Assembly: GCA_910585965.1 (NCBI GenBank)
Contig: CAJUHH010000007.1
Location: forward strand, 97,052-161,051
Origin: an uncultured Lachnospiraceae bacterium
GTDB lineage: Bacteria > Bacillota > Clostridia > Lachnospirales > Lachnospiraceae
Length of the DNA stretch: 64,000 bases
Reading direction: 5' to 3'
The notes beneath the pieces are model-generated. The model worked only from the letters and a program-made list of their open reading frames with translations. It ran no database searches and was not told the origin of the DNA. Below, in pieces: positions 35,172 to 44,599 of this stretch. Every line of letters starts with the position of its first letter. The stretch's first letter is position 1. A program made the translations under genes and the position numbers.

Positions 35172-36696
35172 TTTTTTCCTCTTCCAAAAGTTCTGCTAAA
35201 ATATCATCTGTCAATTCTAACATCTCTTTTCTCTCTTTATCTGTAATTGGTTTTTCCTGGAATTCCGGCCGGGAGAAAAGTCGTTCAATATATTTATCAT
35301 ACATAGGATCCCTCGTCGTTCTGGTAAAACCCAACTTCTCTAATTCCTGTGTGAGGTTGGAAAGTTCAACATTTTCTTCAGGTGTACGATTTTCCTTGAA
35401 TTGCAACTGCCGCTTTCTATCCAAATCATCCTGTGTTTCGGGATCAAGCGTTGTAGGAAGACCAAATAAATCACTCGTAAGCAATCCTGCCACCCCCATA
35501 CCTTTAGGATTAACTTCAGGCATTCTAACGGTCGTTCCTTTAGCAATGCGGTCAAAAATAGCAACAGCTTCTTTATTAAGACCGCCGATCACAATCGGAT
35601 CATGTGTGGAAATAATAACCTGGCTGCTATCACTTTGCCCGACAACCTCTTTAATTAAATTTAAATAGTCAAATTTCCAAGCTGGATTTAGATGTGTATC
35701 AGGTTCATCCAATAAAAATAACGATTCTTTAGCACGTGTAAATTTCAGCAATCCCAGCACCATCAAAAGTTGTTGTTCGCCCTCGCTAAGTTCGTTAAAC
35801 GTAATAACAGTTCCATCCGTTTTTCTGACCTTAATACGGACTTCTTCAATCAGATCTGAAATATAAGTGCTTTCAAGCTGTTTGAAAAATTCAACATTAT
35901 CACCGTACTGCCTAGCAAAAGCTTGTAACTTTTTCTGATCTTTCAAATAAAGATAAATCACTTCCTTTTTTATGGTTTTTATACCTTCCTCAAAGGATCC
36001 GATTTCTTTAATGGGTGCCAATGCATATTCATATAAGCTATCGAGAAATTCTCGAACTACTCCGCGTGCTCCCCAAAAATCTGACTTCATATGCCCTTTT
36101 CCCTTAACCCACTCAGCTCTCTTTAAAACAAAAAGAACAGATTCGACTGAATCAATATCAAAATAATCTCTTAAAAACTTTTGATTCGACTCTTTATAAA
36201 ACGAGAAAAATGCCAGCAAGACAAAATTACTATGAACTAAACGCGCATAAAACAACGGACGGAGAGTTTCCCTATCGCCATCCAGCAATGCCTTATAAAA
36301 CCGTTTTTGATGCTTTGCAAAATGTTTTTCCAATCGATTACTTGGCCCGGAATAGTAGGCAAAAAGATGTTCTGGTAAAAAAATCTCCCGTTTTTTATAA
36401 AATGCCGCCCGAGTGAATTTTTCTTCATTTATAAAAAACTCTTGGGCACTTTCCACTGCATTATTTCTTATTTGTATTGCATAACCAGAACACTTATAAA
36501 AAATTTCATAAGAAAAATCTTTAGTAAGCACACCCAAATCCAAATCTCTAAAAATAATTACAATCGCTTCCAAAAGATTTGACTTACCCGCCCCGTTACG
36601 GCCAATAAACACAGATGTCAGCTGAGTCTCATCAATTTCGATCTGGAAATCTTTTAAATTTTTAAAATTATCAATTTTCAGTCTGTCTATCCGCAT
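35158..36696 (-). CDS. AAA/ABC-type ATPase, PtuA-like (Septu / restriction-associated)
   Basis: This 512-residue ABC/SMC-like ATPase has Walker A GRNGAGKSN near residues 30-38, a Q-loop region, an insert of about 150 residues, ABC signature LSEGEQQLL near 300, Walker B LFLLDEPDTHLNP near 325 and the switch His in ISTHDP. This is the layout of PtuA and of the AAA ATPases often joined to type I restriction operons. ATG 36696 (GGAGG upstream) overlaps hsdS by 26 nt; a longer frame to 36723 is less likely. It is followed by the HNH gene, so the two probably form one Septu-like complex. Confidence 0.8.
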   Translation of the reverse strand: MRIDRLKIDNFKNLKDFQIEIDETQLTSVFIGRNGAGKSNLLEAIVIIFRDLDLGVLTKDFSYEIFYKCSGYAIQIRNNAVESAQEFFINEEKFTRAAFYKKREIFLPEHLFAYYSGPSNRLEKHFAKHQKRFYKALLDGDRETLRPLFYARLVHSNFVLLAFFSFYKESNQKFLRDYFDIDSVESVLFVLKRAEWVKGKGHMKSDFWGARGVVREFLDSLYEYALAPIKEIGSFEEGIKTIKKEVIYLYLKDQKKLQAFARQYGDNVEFFKQLESTYISDLIEEVRIKVRKTDGTVITFNELSEGEQQLLMVLGLLKFTRAKESLFLLDEPDTHLNPAWKFDYLNLIKEVVGQSDSSQVIISTHDPIVIGGLNKEAVAIFDRIAKGTTVRMPEVNPKGMGVAGLLTSDLFGLPTTLDPETQDDLDRKRQLQFKENRTPEENVELSNLTQELEKLGFTRTTRDPMYDKYIERLFSRPEFQEKPITDKERKEMLELTDDILAELLEEEKNDIY

Positions 36697-38215
36697 GTGC
36701 TGCCTCCAAGTAGGATTCTCCATCCATTCTGGTTTCTATAATCCGACCTTTATCAATTAGATCTTTTAATTGCTCGTAAAAATCATCAATTTGCAGATCT
36801 GTTTCAGATTTTAAGTTCTCCGGTGTCAGACGCGCTCCACCAGCTAGTGCTTCTAACATTGTTTTAGGCACAAATTTCACCTCAATTCTATCTATCGTTT
36901 TCAGTTTCGAAATGTTATCATCAGTTATCGTTTCCGAAAGAGTCTGTTTTATGAGTTTCAACGAACTTTCCTCCGCAGAATCGTTCGTTCCTAACTCACC
37001 ACGGAATGCACGGGCGAGGATAGATTTTTTGATGCAATCAATCTGCTCCAGAACTTCTTCTACAGATTCTTTGGCTTGCTGTTCTTTTTCGAAAAGCTCA
37101 TCAAGAATACGCGCAATTTCTCTCTGCTCATCACCCGATACAGGCAATCTGACCATTAAGGCTGATAATTCTTTTTGATTAATTTTAGGCAGTACAGAAC
37201 GAGATCCCGCCGATGATGCCTGCTTCAGAAATTCTTCTGATAACATATAATACCATAAACACTTAGCATCATCCTTCGCTTCAATAGGATACATATCTGC
37301 GCTACACAATCCTTCAAAATCTACAACTACCACTTTGGACAAATATGGCCGAATCTTAGAATAAAGAATCTGCCCCGGATAAAAACGATGTTTCCCGCTT
37401 GTTACACCATCTTCAGCAACAGTATGGTATTCCAATAGAACACCTGTCTTTTTTTCAATATTATCAGGAGCTATATGTGGAAAATTCGGAAAGTCATTGG
37501 GATTTACCAAATTACTTCTGATAATAGCCACCTCGTCAAACCGCTTCCTTGCCCAATTATCCCCCATCTCCTGCTGTTTTCTCCACTGAGCAGTTAATTC
37601 GCCAGTAAAGGCTTTATGCAGGATTGCGGCTTTACGAGTTTCAAAACTGTCCAGCACATCCTGCACCTTTTGTTTGGCTTCGTCCAACTTGGCAAACAGG
37701 CTTTCGATTCGGTCAACAATGCGGCGTTGTTGCAAAACAGGTGCAATAGGAATTGGAAACTCCTGTAAATTCCCTAAACGAATATATGGAATAGCTGTTC
37801 CAAACATTTTATCCTTATTAAAATCAAACCATCTATATTTGAACCAATAATATACATAATCAATGTCAACTGGCGCTATCGCTTCTACTACATACGTTCG
37901 CTGATACGCCTCAAATCTTCCATTATAACGTGTAATATTGTTAATATCACCATTTCCGGCAAGTAACATAGCATTACATTCAAATGAATATCCGTGGCAT
38001 CGAATCGGTTTAGATGCACATGTAAAAAATGGATATTCACCGTCTTCGCTGCCATAATTGGCATCCTTTTTGCCCGTCCGAATCTTAGATATTTCCCTGA
38101 AGTAAACCCAACACCAATTCCCCGGCACCCGATACGGCTGTTCGCTCTCCGGCACCAGCGCCGCCTGCAGGCGTTCTTCCAGCGTTAAAACTTCCTTTTT
38201 CTTTCCTCTTGCCAT
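36671..38215 (-). CDS. hsdS: Type I restriction-modification specificity subunit
   Basis: This 514-residue HsdS has two target-recognition domains (about residues 30-185 and 225-395). Each is followed by a coiled-coil spacer (QQRRIVDRIESLFAKLDEAK; EQREIARILDELFEKE). A C-terminal extension of about 90 residues follows, with LKTIDRIEVKFVPKTMLEALAGG and a winged-helix-like end (LKDLIDKGRI). The start overlaps the hsdM stop (TGATG). It determines the bipartite DNA site for the HsdM/HsdR complex; the site cannot be predicted here. The extension may contact the ATPase encoded next, which is conjecture. Confidence 0.92.
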   Translation of the reverse strand: MARGKKKEVLTLEERLQAALVPESEQPYRVPGNWCWVYFREISKIRTGKKDANYGSEDGEYPFFTCASKPIRCHGYSFECNAMLLAGNGDINNITRYNGRFEAYQRTYVVEAIAPVDIDYVYYWFKYRWFDFNKDKMFGTAIPYIRLGNLQEFPIPIAPVLQQRRIVDRIESLFAKLDEAKQKVQDVLDSFETRKAAILHKAFTGELTAQWRKQQEMGDNWARKRFDEVAIIRSNLVNPNDFPNFPHIAPDNIEKKTGVLLEYHTVAEDGVTSGKHRFYPGQILYSKIRPYLSKVVVVDFEGLCSADMYPIEAKDDAKCLWYYMLSEEFLKQASSAGSRSVLPKINQKELSALMVRLPVSGDEQREIARILDELFEKEQQAKESVEEVLEQIDCIKKSILARAFRGELGTNDSAEESSLKLIKQTLSETITDDNISKLKTIDRIEVKFVPKTMLEALAGGARLTPENLKSETDLQIDDFYEQLKDLIDKGRIIETRMDGESYLEAAHADRQTEN

Positions 38216-39708
38216 CAATCCTGCACCTCCAGCGCCCGCAGCTCTTTCACCACGCCCATAAGCAGATCAACCGCTTCTTCCAGATGAACAGCGGCTTCTT
38301 CGGCGCTCTCCGCCGGATCTGGCAAATCGCCATAATCCAACACCGAATTGTCACGGATCAGACCAAGATCAAGACTATTGCCCTTTTCCGCTATCTGCTC
38401 CCGCGTAAATACGCTCCAACGCTCATCCTGTACGGTGCTGCGGTCTTTTGCCTCATATGCTTTTTCAAAATCCGCAAAATGCTCTTTTTTCAGTGGCGTC
38501 GTCTTGCCAAAACTGGGCATATTCGTGCGAAGATCATAAAACCAAACCTCTTTCGTATTTCCTTTGTCTGTCTTCCCACGGTGAAAGAAAAGCACATTTG
38601 TCTTAACTCCCTGCGCATAGAAAATACCGGTCGGCAATCGTAAAATGGTATGTAAATTACACTTGTCCATTAAGTCGCAGCGAATCTTCTCACCGTCACC
38701 ATCAGCAAACAACACATTGTCCGGCAATACCACTGCCGCGCGCCCGGTACCGTCTGTCACCAGGCTGCGGTAAATATGCTGCAAAAAGTTCAACTGTTTA
38801 TTGCTGGTAGAATAAATAAAATCATCGCGCGTAGCGCGTTCTCCTCCCTTCTTGGTCCCGAAAGGCGGATTCGTTAATACCAGATGGTAGCCGCTCATGC
38901 CCTTACCAAGGTTGGAAAGAGTATCGCCCAAAGTAATCCGGCCGTCAATATTATGAAGCATAGCATTCATCAGTGCCAGACGGTGCGTGTCATGTACCAG
39001 TTCGCAGCCGGTGAAAGCCTCTTCCCGCTCAAACTTAGCCATATCCGCATCCAGGTCAAAAAAATCATCGGTATGCTTTTTCACATATTGGCTGGCCGCA
39101 ATCATAAAACCAAAGGTGCCGCAAGCCGGATCATTGCAGCGTTCGCCCGGCTGGGGCTTCATCAGTCTTGTCATCACATCAATCAATACCCGGGGCGTAA
39201 AATACTGTCCAGCGCCGGACTTTTTTTCGTTTGCATTTTTTTCCAGCAATCCTTCATACAAGTTTCCCAGCCCCTCCTCCCGGGCAGAAAACCAGTCCAG
39301 TTCATTGATGGTTGTCATAATTTTTTCCAGATTCTTCGGTTCTTCAATGTTGGTCATAGAACCCTGGTAAATTTCACGAACCCTGCCAGTGCCATATGTT
39401 CCGAACAAACGCAGCAATTCTTTATAATATCTGTAAAGCTCAAGGCCGGATTTACTAAGCAGTACATCCCAACTGTACGCCTGAATGATCTTTTTTTCGT
39501 TGTTCTGCGCTTCCTGTTCCGGTGTCAGGTTGTCCCCCTCAGCCAAAATAACTCCTTCGGCAAATTTGCTTTCCGCTCCCGTTTCCTTTGCCATTTTAAG
39601 GAATAAAATATATGTCAGTTCCATCACATACTGATGATAAATAATACCGTCATCCCGCAACACATTACAGAGATTCCAGAGCTTGGATACAATTTCCTGC
39701 GTAGTCAT
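38215..39708 (-). CDS. hsdM: Type I restriction-modification DNA methyltransferase subunit
   Basis: This 497-residue N6-adenine methyltransferase has an N-terminal helical HsdM_N domain (about 1-140), AdoMet motif I DPACGTFGFM near residue 193 and catalytic NPPFGTKK near 280. Its ATG overlaps the hsdR stop by 1 nt (TAATG) and its stop overlaps the hsdS start, so R, M and S are translationally coupled. It modifies the host sites recognised through HsdS. Confidence 0.95.
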   Translation of the reverse strand: MTTQEIVSKLWNLCNVLRDDGIIYHQYVMELTYILFLKMAKETGAESKFAEGVILAEGDNLTPEQEAQNNEKKIIQAYSWDVLLSKSGLELYRYYKELLRLFGTYGTGRVREIYQGSMTNIEEPKNLEKIMTTINELDWFSAREEGLGNLYEGLLEKNANEKKSGAGQYFTPRVLIDVMTRLMKPQPGERCNDPACGTFGFMIAASQYVKKHTDDFFDLDADMAKFEREEAFTGCELVHDTHRLALMNAMLHNIDGRITLGDTLSNLGKGMSGYHLVLTNPPFGTKKGGERATRDDFIYSTSNKQLNFLQHIYRSLVTDGTGRAAVVLPDNVLFADGDGEKIRCDLMDKCNLHTILRLPTGIFYAQGVKTNVLFFHRGKTDKGNTKEVWFYDLRTNMPSFGKTTPLKKEHFADFEKAYEAKDRSTVQDERWSVFTREQIAEKGNSLDLGLIRDNSVLDYGDLPDPAESAEEAAVHLEEAVDLLMGVVKELRALEVQD

Positions 39709-42700
39709 TAAGCTGTTTTTCCTCCATCCTCATACAGATACTCATTGAGTTCTAATACGATGTTTTCTAACTGATTCAGAAATACTTTATTCATTTTCGC
39801 GAAGCCGCCCTGGGCCTTAAAGCGACTGTCCTCATCAAACACTTGGATATTCAGCACAGATTCTTCCATCAAGTATTTTTCCATGCGTCCGATCCAATTC
39901 AATTCCTGTTTGGAAAAATTATGTGCTTTTTTCAGTTTATCCACGGCTCTGCGGATTCTTGCCTCATGGTTCATGAGCGCTGAACCTATCGCATAGCGGC
40001 GAATCAAACTGATAATATCAGCGGCAATTTCTTGATTTGTCAGTTCGGACAAGGCCGTATTTAACTGCTGAGCGGTAAAACCTTCTCTATCCAACGTAAG
40101 TCGCAGCCCTTTCAAACTTTCTCTGGTCAACTCTCTCGGACAAGTGCATACCGTGTTGAGCGCGGCAATCTCATTACGATTTTTTTGGACAAACTCTGCA
40201 AATGCATCGAGATAATCCTCCGGGCGGCTGCCTTTTCCATAGCCTCTCTTATGAGAAAGCAACACATCTTTCGCATCCGAAACAACAACAGGCCTCCCGA
40301 TATTATTCCTGGATTGCTGAACCATCTGGAACAAGTCCCGATAAGCAAGCAAACGGTTTCTGGCATCAGACGGCGGCTGGTGTTCTATCTCTGCGATCAG
40401 CTGCGTCGGGTCAAGTCCTCCCGTCATATCCTTAAAATGTTCCATCGTCTTCTTATCCATCTTTCTTTTTTTCCGCTGGAGTTTTGCGACAATTTGATCA
40501 ATCTGACTTTGCAGATGCTTTTCATCTTCCAATATCTCCAGTCCGTCCAAGAGCTGGTCAAAGGTTGTAGACGGGTTGGCAACCACAGGTTTCATTGTGC
40601 TGACGCTTTCCAGCGCATCATATACGCCAACCGGGTCATAAATCTCAAAATGAGTCTTTTCTATTTTAGGGCAAAGGCGTGTAGCCCGCCCCAGCATTTG
40701 TTCAAACAAAATGCGTGACCTGATACGGCGCAAAAATACAAGAGCAGTGATTTCCGGCACATCAATGCCAGTGGTCAAAAGATCAACGGTGACAACAATA
40801 CTTGGATAGCGCTCATTTTTAAAACGCCTGATCGCTTCTAAAATTTTCTTTTTATCCCCTCCGCCCGCTTTCCCGGTTATCTTCATAACGGCATCATTAT
40901 CAACACCTGTTTCAGAATAGATTTCCTTTAAAATCTTGACAATCAAATCCGCATGATCATCGTTCACTGCATAAATCAAAGTTTTCCCTTGTTCTTCCGG
41001 GGTTTCCGGGTCAATATCACGGGCAATTTCAGCCAAAACTGCACGATTAAAATTTTCTGTAATAACTTGCCGGTTAAAATTTTCTATATCAAAATCGAGT
41101 TCATCGTCCAGCAGTTCGCTGTTTATCAGTTCTCCTGTAACCGGATCATAGATCGTTATAGGATCCCCTTTCTTGTAATGGATACCTTCGCTGCCTAATT
41201 TCGTGATTAACTCATGAGGCGCATCATGGTCAACCAAATATCCCTCCATCACAGCTTCACGATAAGTATACTTAAATACTGGCTGTCCAAAAATTTCGGT
41301 TGTCTGCAAAGCAGGCGTTGCCGTCAGCCCAATTTTAACCGCATCGAAATAATCGATAACCGTCCGATATTTGCTTTGGTACTCTGTCTGATCACGGTAC
41401 AGCAGCTCCTCTGTATCCATGTCGCGGTCAAGAATATACCCTCTATGCGCCTCATCTACAATAATCAAATCATAATCGGTAACGGCAGGCATAGCTTCTC
41501 CATTATTAAAAAGAATCCTCTTTACCATTCCCTGCACCGTAGCCACTTGAACACGGGTTTCTTTCTCGATGTTTTTTTCTTCCAAACCCTTGATATTATA
41601 AATATCATCAAGCGTCATCAAATCTTCCAGTTTCACTTCTTTAAAAACGTCTGATGCCTGCTCGCCCAGCGCAGTACGGTCTACCAAGAAGAGAACCCGG
41701 CGAAAACGTCCTGTTTTCAGGAAACGATAAATCATGCCCAATACAGTTCTGGTTTTACCGATACCGGTAGCCATAGCCAGCAAAACCTTCTGTTTCCCTT
41801 CCATAATAGCATTTTCTGCGGCTTTGATTGCTTTTAACTGATATTCCCGCAGATTCAGCCCATCTTTATCACGCAATAAATCATAGGACAAGGATTTCAA
41901 ATTTTGATTTCCTGCTTGTATATCCTTTTCCAGAAGTTCCTGAATACCTGTCGGACTCATCCAGCCATGCAATGCCTTCGGTGCATGGAACGGCTTTCGC
42001 AAATCCAAAAACCATATACCGGACTTTGTCTGTAGCTGCTCCAAATAAGGTCTTCCGTTCGTGGCAAAAGTAAACGGAACTTTATATTCTCCCCAAGTGC
42101 CGATCATATACTTTGCATCCCTGGAACGGATATTCCCAGGATAATCCTTGCCCTGGTAGTCAATGACAGAAGGAATATCCTTATGAACCGCCTTCGCTTC
42201 AATAATGCCAACCATTTGCAAATCAATGAACAGGGCATAGTCGGCAAATCCCTTGTTTCCGGCTTCGGAATCTGTAGGCCATTCAGCAATAGCGATGCAA
42301 CGTCCTTTTGCCGGGCGGGTGCCTTTGGAATAACGCAAGCTTTCCGTATCTGCTTCCCATCCCACTTTCCGAAGCTGCTCATCAATTAAATATCTGGTTT
42401 CCGCTTCTGACTTCTGACGCTGGCTTGCCATCAGCCTTGCCTTTTTCTTTCTTTCTTCTGATGGCACAGAAGGTGCTGCCTGTGCAGCTTCTTCTGCCTG
42501 TCTTACTAATGCTTCTTCCTGCTGTTCTTCCTCTGCCTTATTGACTGTCGCAACGGAATGCTGTTCTTCCGGCATAATAAAATCCTGATGCTGATAATTC
42601 CAGTCACCGTAAGTCTGCATGAACCATTCGCATAAACTGTATGCCATCTGAAGCAATATTTTCCCGTCATTCACAGAAGAAAAATTTTCATGTGCTGCTT

Positions 42701-42974
42701 TGTTTCTGCTCCTGCGAAGCGCGTGAAGAATATCGCATAAATCTCTGTCAATAAAACCATCCCGAAGAAGGACATCTATTCTGGCAACAGCAGTATTGTT
42801 ATTCGGAAGCGGAATTTTATCGTATGTAAAAATCAAATTGACGATGGTTTCGCCAATCATCCCTAACTTCATCAGACAGGAATTAGAGTCAGAATAGCAA
42901 TATTGTTCTGCCAAACATCCGAAGTTTGCAAGAACTGGAAAATCATTTTTTAAGAAGTCAAAATTAGAAGTCAT
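39708..42974 (-). CDS. hsdR: Type I restriction enzyme R subunit (DEAD/DEAH translocase)
   Basis: This 1088-residue HsdR has an N-terminal DUF4145-type helical domain (about 1-130, with RRSRNKAAHE), then an HSDR_N nuclease region (about 190-350, with DYALFIDLQMVGIIEAKA containing the D...ExK pattern). A superfamily-2 helicase motor follows (Walker A ATGIGKT near 400, DEAH box VDEAHRG near 506, SAT-like GLTATPALQ). The start 42974 follows AAGGGGAC; an earlier in-frame start (43043) runs back through the leader hairpin. It translocates and cuts unmodified DNA. Confidence 0.93.
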   Translation of the reverse strand: MTSNFDFLKNDFPVLANFGCLAEQYCYSDSNSCLMKLGMIGETIVNLIFTYDKIPLPNNNTAVARIDVLLRDGFIDRDLCDILHALRRSRNKAAHENFSSVNDGKILLQMAYSLCEWFMQTYGDWNYQHQDFIMPEEQHSVATVNKAEEEQQEEALVRQAEEAAQAAPSVPSEERKKKARLMASQRQKSEAETRYLIDEQLRKVGWEADTESLRYSKGTRPAKGRCIAIAEWPTDSEAGNKGFADYALFIDLQMVGIIEAKAVHKDIPSVIDYQGKDYPGNIRSRDAKYMIGTWGEYKVPFTFATNGRPYLEQLQTKSGIWFLDLRKPFHAPKALHGWMSPTGIQELLEKDIQAGNQNLKSLSYDLLRDKDGLNLREYQLKAIKAAENAIMEGKQKVLLAMATGIGKTRTVLGMIYRFLKTGRFRRVLFLVDRTALGEQASDVFKEVKLEDLMTLDDIYNIKGLEEKNIEKETRVQVATVQGMVKRILFNNGEAMPAVTDYDLIIVDEAHRGYILDRDMDTEELLYRDQTEYQSKYRTVIDYFDAVKIGLTATPALQTTEIFGQPVFKYTYREAVMEGYLVDHDAPHELITKLGSEGIHYKKGDPITIYDPVTGELINSELLDDELDFDIENFNRQVITENFNRAVLAEIARDIDPETPEEQGKTLIYAVNDDHADLIVKILKEIYSETGVDNDAVMKITGKAGGGDKKKILEAIRRFKNERYPSIVVTVDLLTTGIDVPEITALVFLRRIRSRILFEQMLGRATRLCPKIEKTHFEIYDPVGVYDALESVSTMKPVVANPSTTFDQLLDGLEILEDEKHLQSQIDQIVAKLQRKKRKMDKKTMEHFKDMTGGLDPTQLIAEIEHQPPSDARNRLLAYRDLFQMVQQSRNNIGRPVVVSDAKDVLLSHKRGYGKGSRPEDYLDAFAEFVQKNRNEIAALNTVCTCPRELTRESLKGLRLTLDREGFTAQQLNTALSELTNQEIAADIISLIRRYAIGSALMNHEARIRRAVDKLKKAHNFSKQELNWIGRMEKYLMEESVLNIQVFDEDSRFKAQGGFAKMNKVFLNQLENIVLELNEYLYEDGGKTA

Positions 42975-43016
42975 GGCGTTGTCCCCTTTTCCGTCCCATC
43001 CTCTCATTTCAATCCC

Positions 43017-43047
43017 AAGTTTGTGTCTGCACACCAGCCGCAAACTT
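43017..43047 (-). promoter_or_regulatory. Leader hairpin of hsdR, related to the PTS leader hairpin
   Basis: Read on the minus strand, AAGTTTGCG (43047-43039) and CACAAACTT (43025-43017) form a 9-bp stem with one G.U pair and a 13-nt loop. TTGGGATT follows, then a purine-rich run. The element at 13721-13753 has the same stem, the same loop length and TTGGAATT after it. Both lie in the leader, 37-43 nt before a start codon. Confidence 0.6.
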
Positions 43048-43067
43048 ACTGCAAAATAAACAATAAA

Positions 43068-43073
43068 ATTATA
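43068..43073 (-). promoter_or_regulatory. Extended -10 promoter for hsdR
   Basis: On the minus strand TGATATAAT gives a consensus TATAAT (43073-43068) with the TGn extension. The -35 is poor (TAGTTT, 17 nt upstream). Transcription would start about 14 nt before the leader hairpin. Confidence 0.55.
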
Positions 43074-43147
43074 TCACGGATTCATGATGTAAACTACTGC
43101 TTTCTACATCAAATCGCTCCCAACGCCCCATAAAACCAAAAAAACCG

Positions 43148-43188
43148 AGAACCAAGACCATCATCCAAACAGTCCCAGTTCTCGGCCA
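43148..43188 (-). terminator. Rho-independent terminator after the AraC-partner gene
   Basis: On the minus strand CCGAGAAC and GTTCTCGG pair across a 25-nt interior, followed by TTTTTTT. It lies about 30 nt past the stop of the gene at 43218-43691 and separates it from the hsdR promoter. Confidence 0.75.
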
Positions 43189-43217
43189 TCCTTCGTTTTC
43201 TACTCTTTTCCAGCCTC

Positions 43218-43691
43218 TTATTTACTTGTCCGCAATTCGTTCTCTAAGAACTGCCTTATATACGGATTGTTTTCCTCGCTCAACGTAGGCTGGAACGCCA
43301 TATAACGGCATTTCTGATACCGCTCGCCATCCAGCGAAAAGGTATATCCCATTACGCATTTCGGATTACAGTCATCCGAATTGATAAGCCGTTTGCAGAC
43401 GGACGCTTTCTTGATTTCCTTTTTTACTTTTTCGGGCAGCGTATCAAGAAAGCTCTCGTATTCCCCTATATGTTCGGGATAAATGCGGAGCTTCATCCCT
43501 GTTTTTCGGGATACAAATGTTGCAAGAGTCCTTTTGCCGCCGTTTAGCACATAGGACACAACATAGCCGCTTTTTTGCAGTTTTATATCGCTTTTACAGC
43601 CGTTCCCTGTCAGATACTCGTTGATTTCGCTTACAAAACTGCGGAAACGCTCATCCACTGTTTCCATAAACATATAAATTTTCTCGTCCAT
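43218..43691 (-). CDS. Conserved hypothetical protein downstream of an AraC regulator
   Basis: This 157-residue soluble protein has no membrane segment and no family I can name with confidence. Visible features are a central beta-rich half (YVVSYVLNGGKRTLATF), three cysteines around CKRLINSDDCNPKC and a C-terminal CRYMAFQPTLSEEN. It lies 11 nt after the AraC/GyrI-type regulator and before a terminator, so the two make a small operon. A ligand-binding or drug-response role could be guessed from the neighbour, without direct support. Confidence 0.75.
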   Translation of the reverse strand: MDEKIYMFMETVDERFRSFVSEINEYLTGNGCKSDIKLQKSGYVVSYVLNGGKRTLATFVSRKTGMKLRIYPEHIGEYESFLDTLPEKVKKEIKKASVCKRLINSDDCNPKCVMGYTFSLDGERYQKCRYMAFQPTLSEENNPYIRQFLENELRTSK

Positions 43692-43702
43692 AACTCCCTC
43701 CG

Positions 43703-44578
43703 TTATACCTTTTTCTCACCATTAACTGACTCGCGTTTGTTTGCCACAGGTATCCATACCTCATATTGTGCGTTCTGCGGGTCTGGATTGAAATAAACCT
43801 CAATATCGGGGGCGTTGGCATATTCATACCCCGAAGTCGGAAGCCACTCTGTTATAATGCGCTGTTCCAATTCCTGTATCGATTGGTTTGTACCCGTCCC
43901 GGAAAAAATTGCCCAGGTAGATGCAGGCACGGTATATTCTTCAAACTCGCCGCTTGTTTTTGAACTGGAAACAGCAATAAAATATTTCCATTGTTCTTCA
44001 TCGTTGCAGGCACTCACGCCCAAAAGCCCCATTGGCGGCGTATCCATCATTCCTGCCAGTTTCTGTACGGTCCCATTTGCAGCGGCATCCTGCCACATCT
44101 TTGGCACGACCATAAAGTTATTTTCGATCTCCTGATCAAGCGGCGCGGATACGCCTATGATGCGGAATGCTTCTTTTGTTTCAATTCTATAATTCATCTC
44201 TGTCGCTCCTTTCACAGCAATTCGAAATACAATGGGGGAAAAAGATTTCACGGATACGCCTGCGGTCTTAACGGACGAGGGAGCTATCCCATGAAAAGAC
44301 TGAAACGCCCTGTTAAATGCAGTCGGGGAATGGTAGCCGTACTTCTCTGCAATATCAATAATCCGTTCTTCGCCGCTCTGCAAGTCTACCGCCGCTAAAG
44401 ACATTTTTCTTCTTCGGATATACTCTGCCAGAGTGATGCCCGCCATATAAGTAAACATCCGCTGGTAGTGATAGGCAGAGCAGCAGGCAATCCGCGCAAG
44501 CTGTTCATAGTCAATTTCTCCAGTCAGATGTTCCTCAATATAATTCATGCTTTGGTTTAATCTGTCGACCCATTCCAT
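43703..44578 (-). CDS. AraC-family regulator with GyrI-like effector domain
   Basis: This 291-residue regulator has an N-terminal AraC helix-turn-helix pair (about residues 1-105, with LARIACCSAYHYQRMF and ERIIDIAEKYGYHSPTAFNRAF). A GyrI-like / SOUL-fold effector-binding domain follows (about 125-285, with EMNYRIETKEAFRIIGVSAPL). This is the Rob/BmrR-style arrangement used to sense small hydrophobic compounds. AAGGAGGT lies 5 nt before ATG 44578; a longer in-frame start at 44599 is not needed. It likely controls itself and the following hypothetical gene. Confidence 0.9.
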   Translation of the reverse strand: MEWVDRLNQSMNYIEEHLTGEIDYEQLARIACCSAYHYQRMFTYMAGITLAEYIRRRKMSLAAVDLQSGEERIIDIAEKYGYHSPTAFNRAFQSFHGIAPSSVKTAGVSVKSFSPIVFRIAVKGATEMNYRIETKEAFRIIGVSAPLDQEIENNFMVVPKMWQDAAANGTVQKLAGMMDTPPMGLLGVSACNDEEQWKYFIAVSSSKTSGEFEEYTVPASTWAIFSGTGTNQSIQELEQRIITEWLPTSGYEYANAPDIEVYFNPDPQNAQYEVWIPVANKRESVNGEKKV

Positions 44579-44599
44579 AAGATACCTCCTTATCCGCAC

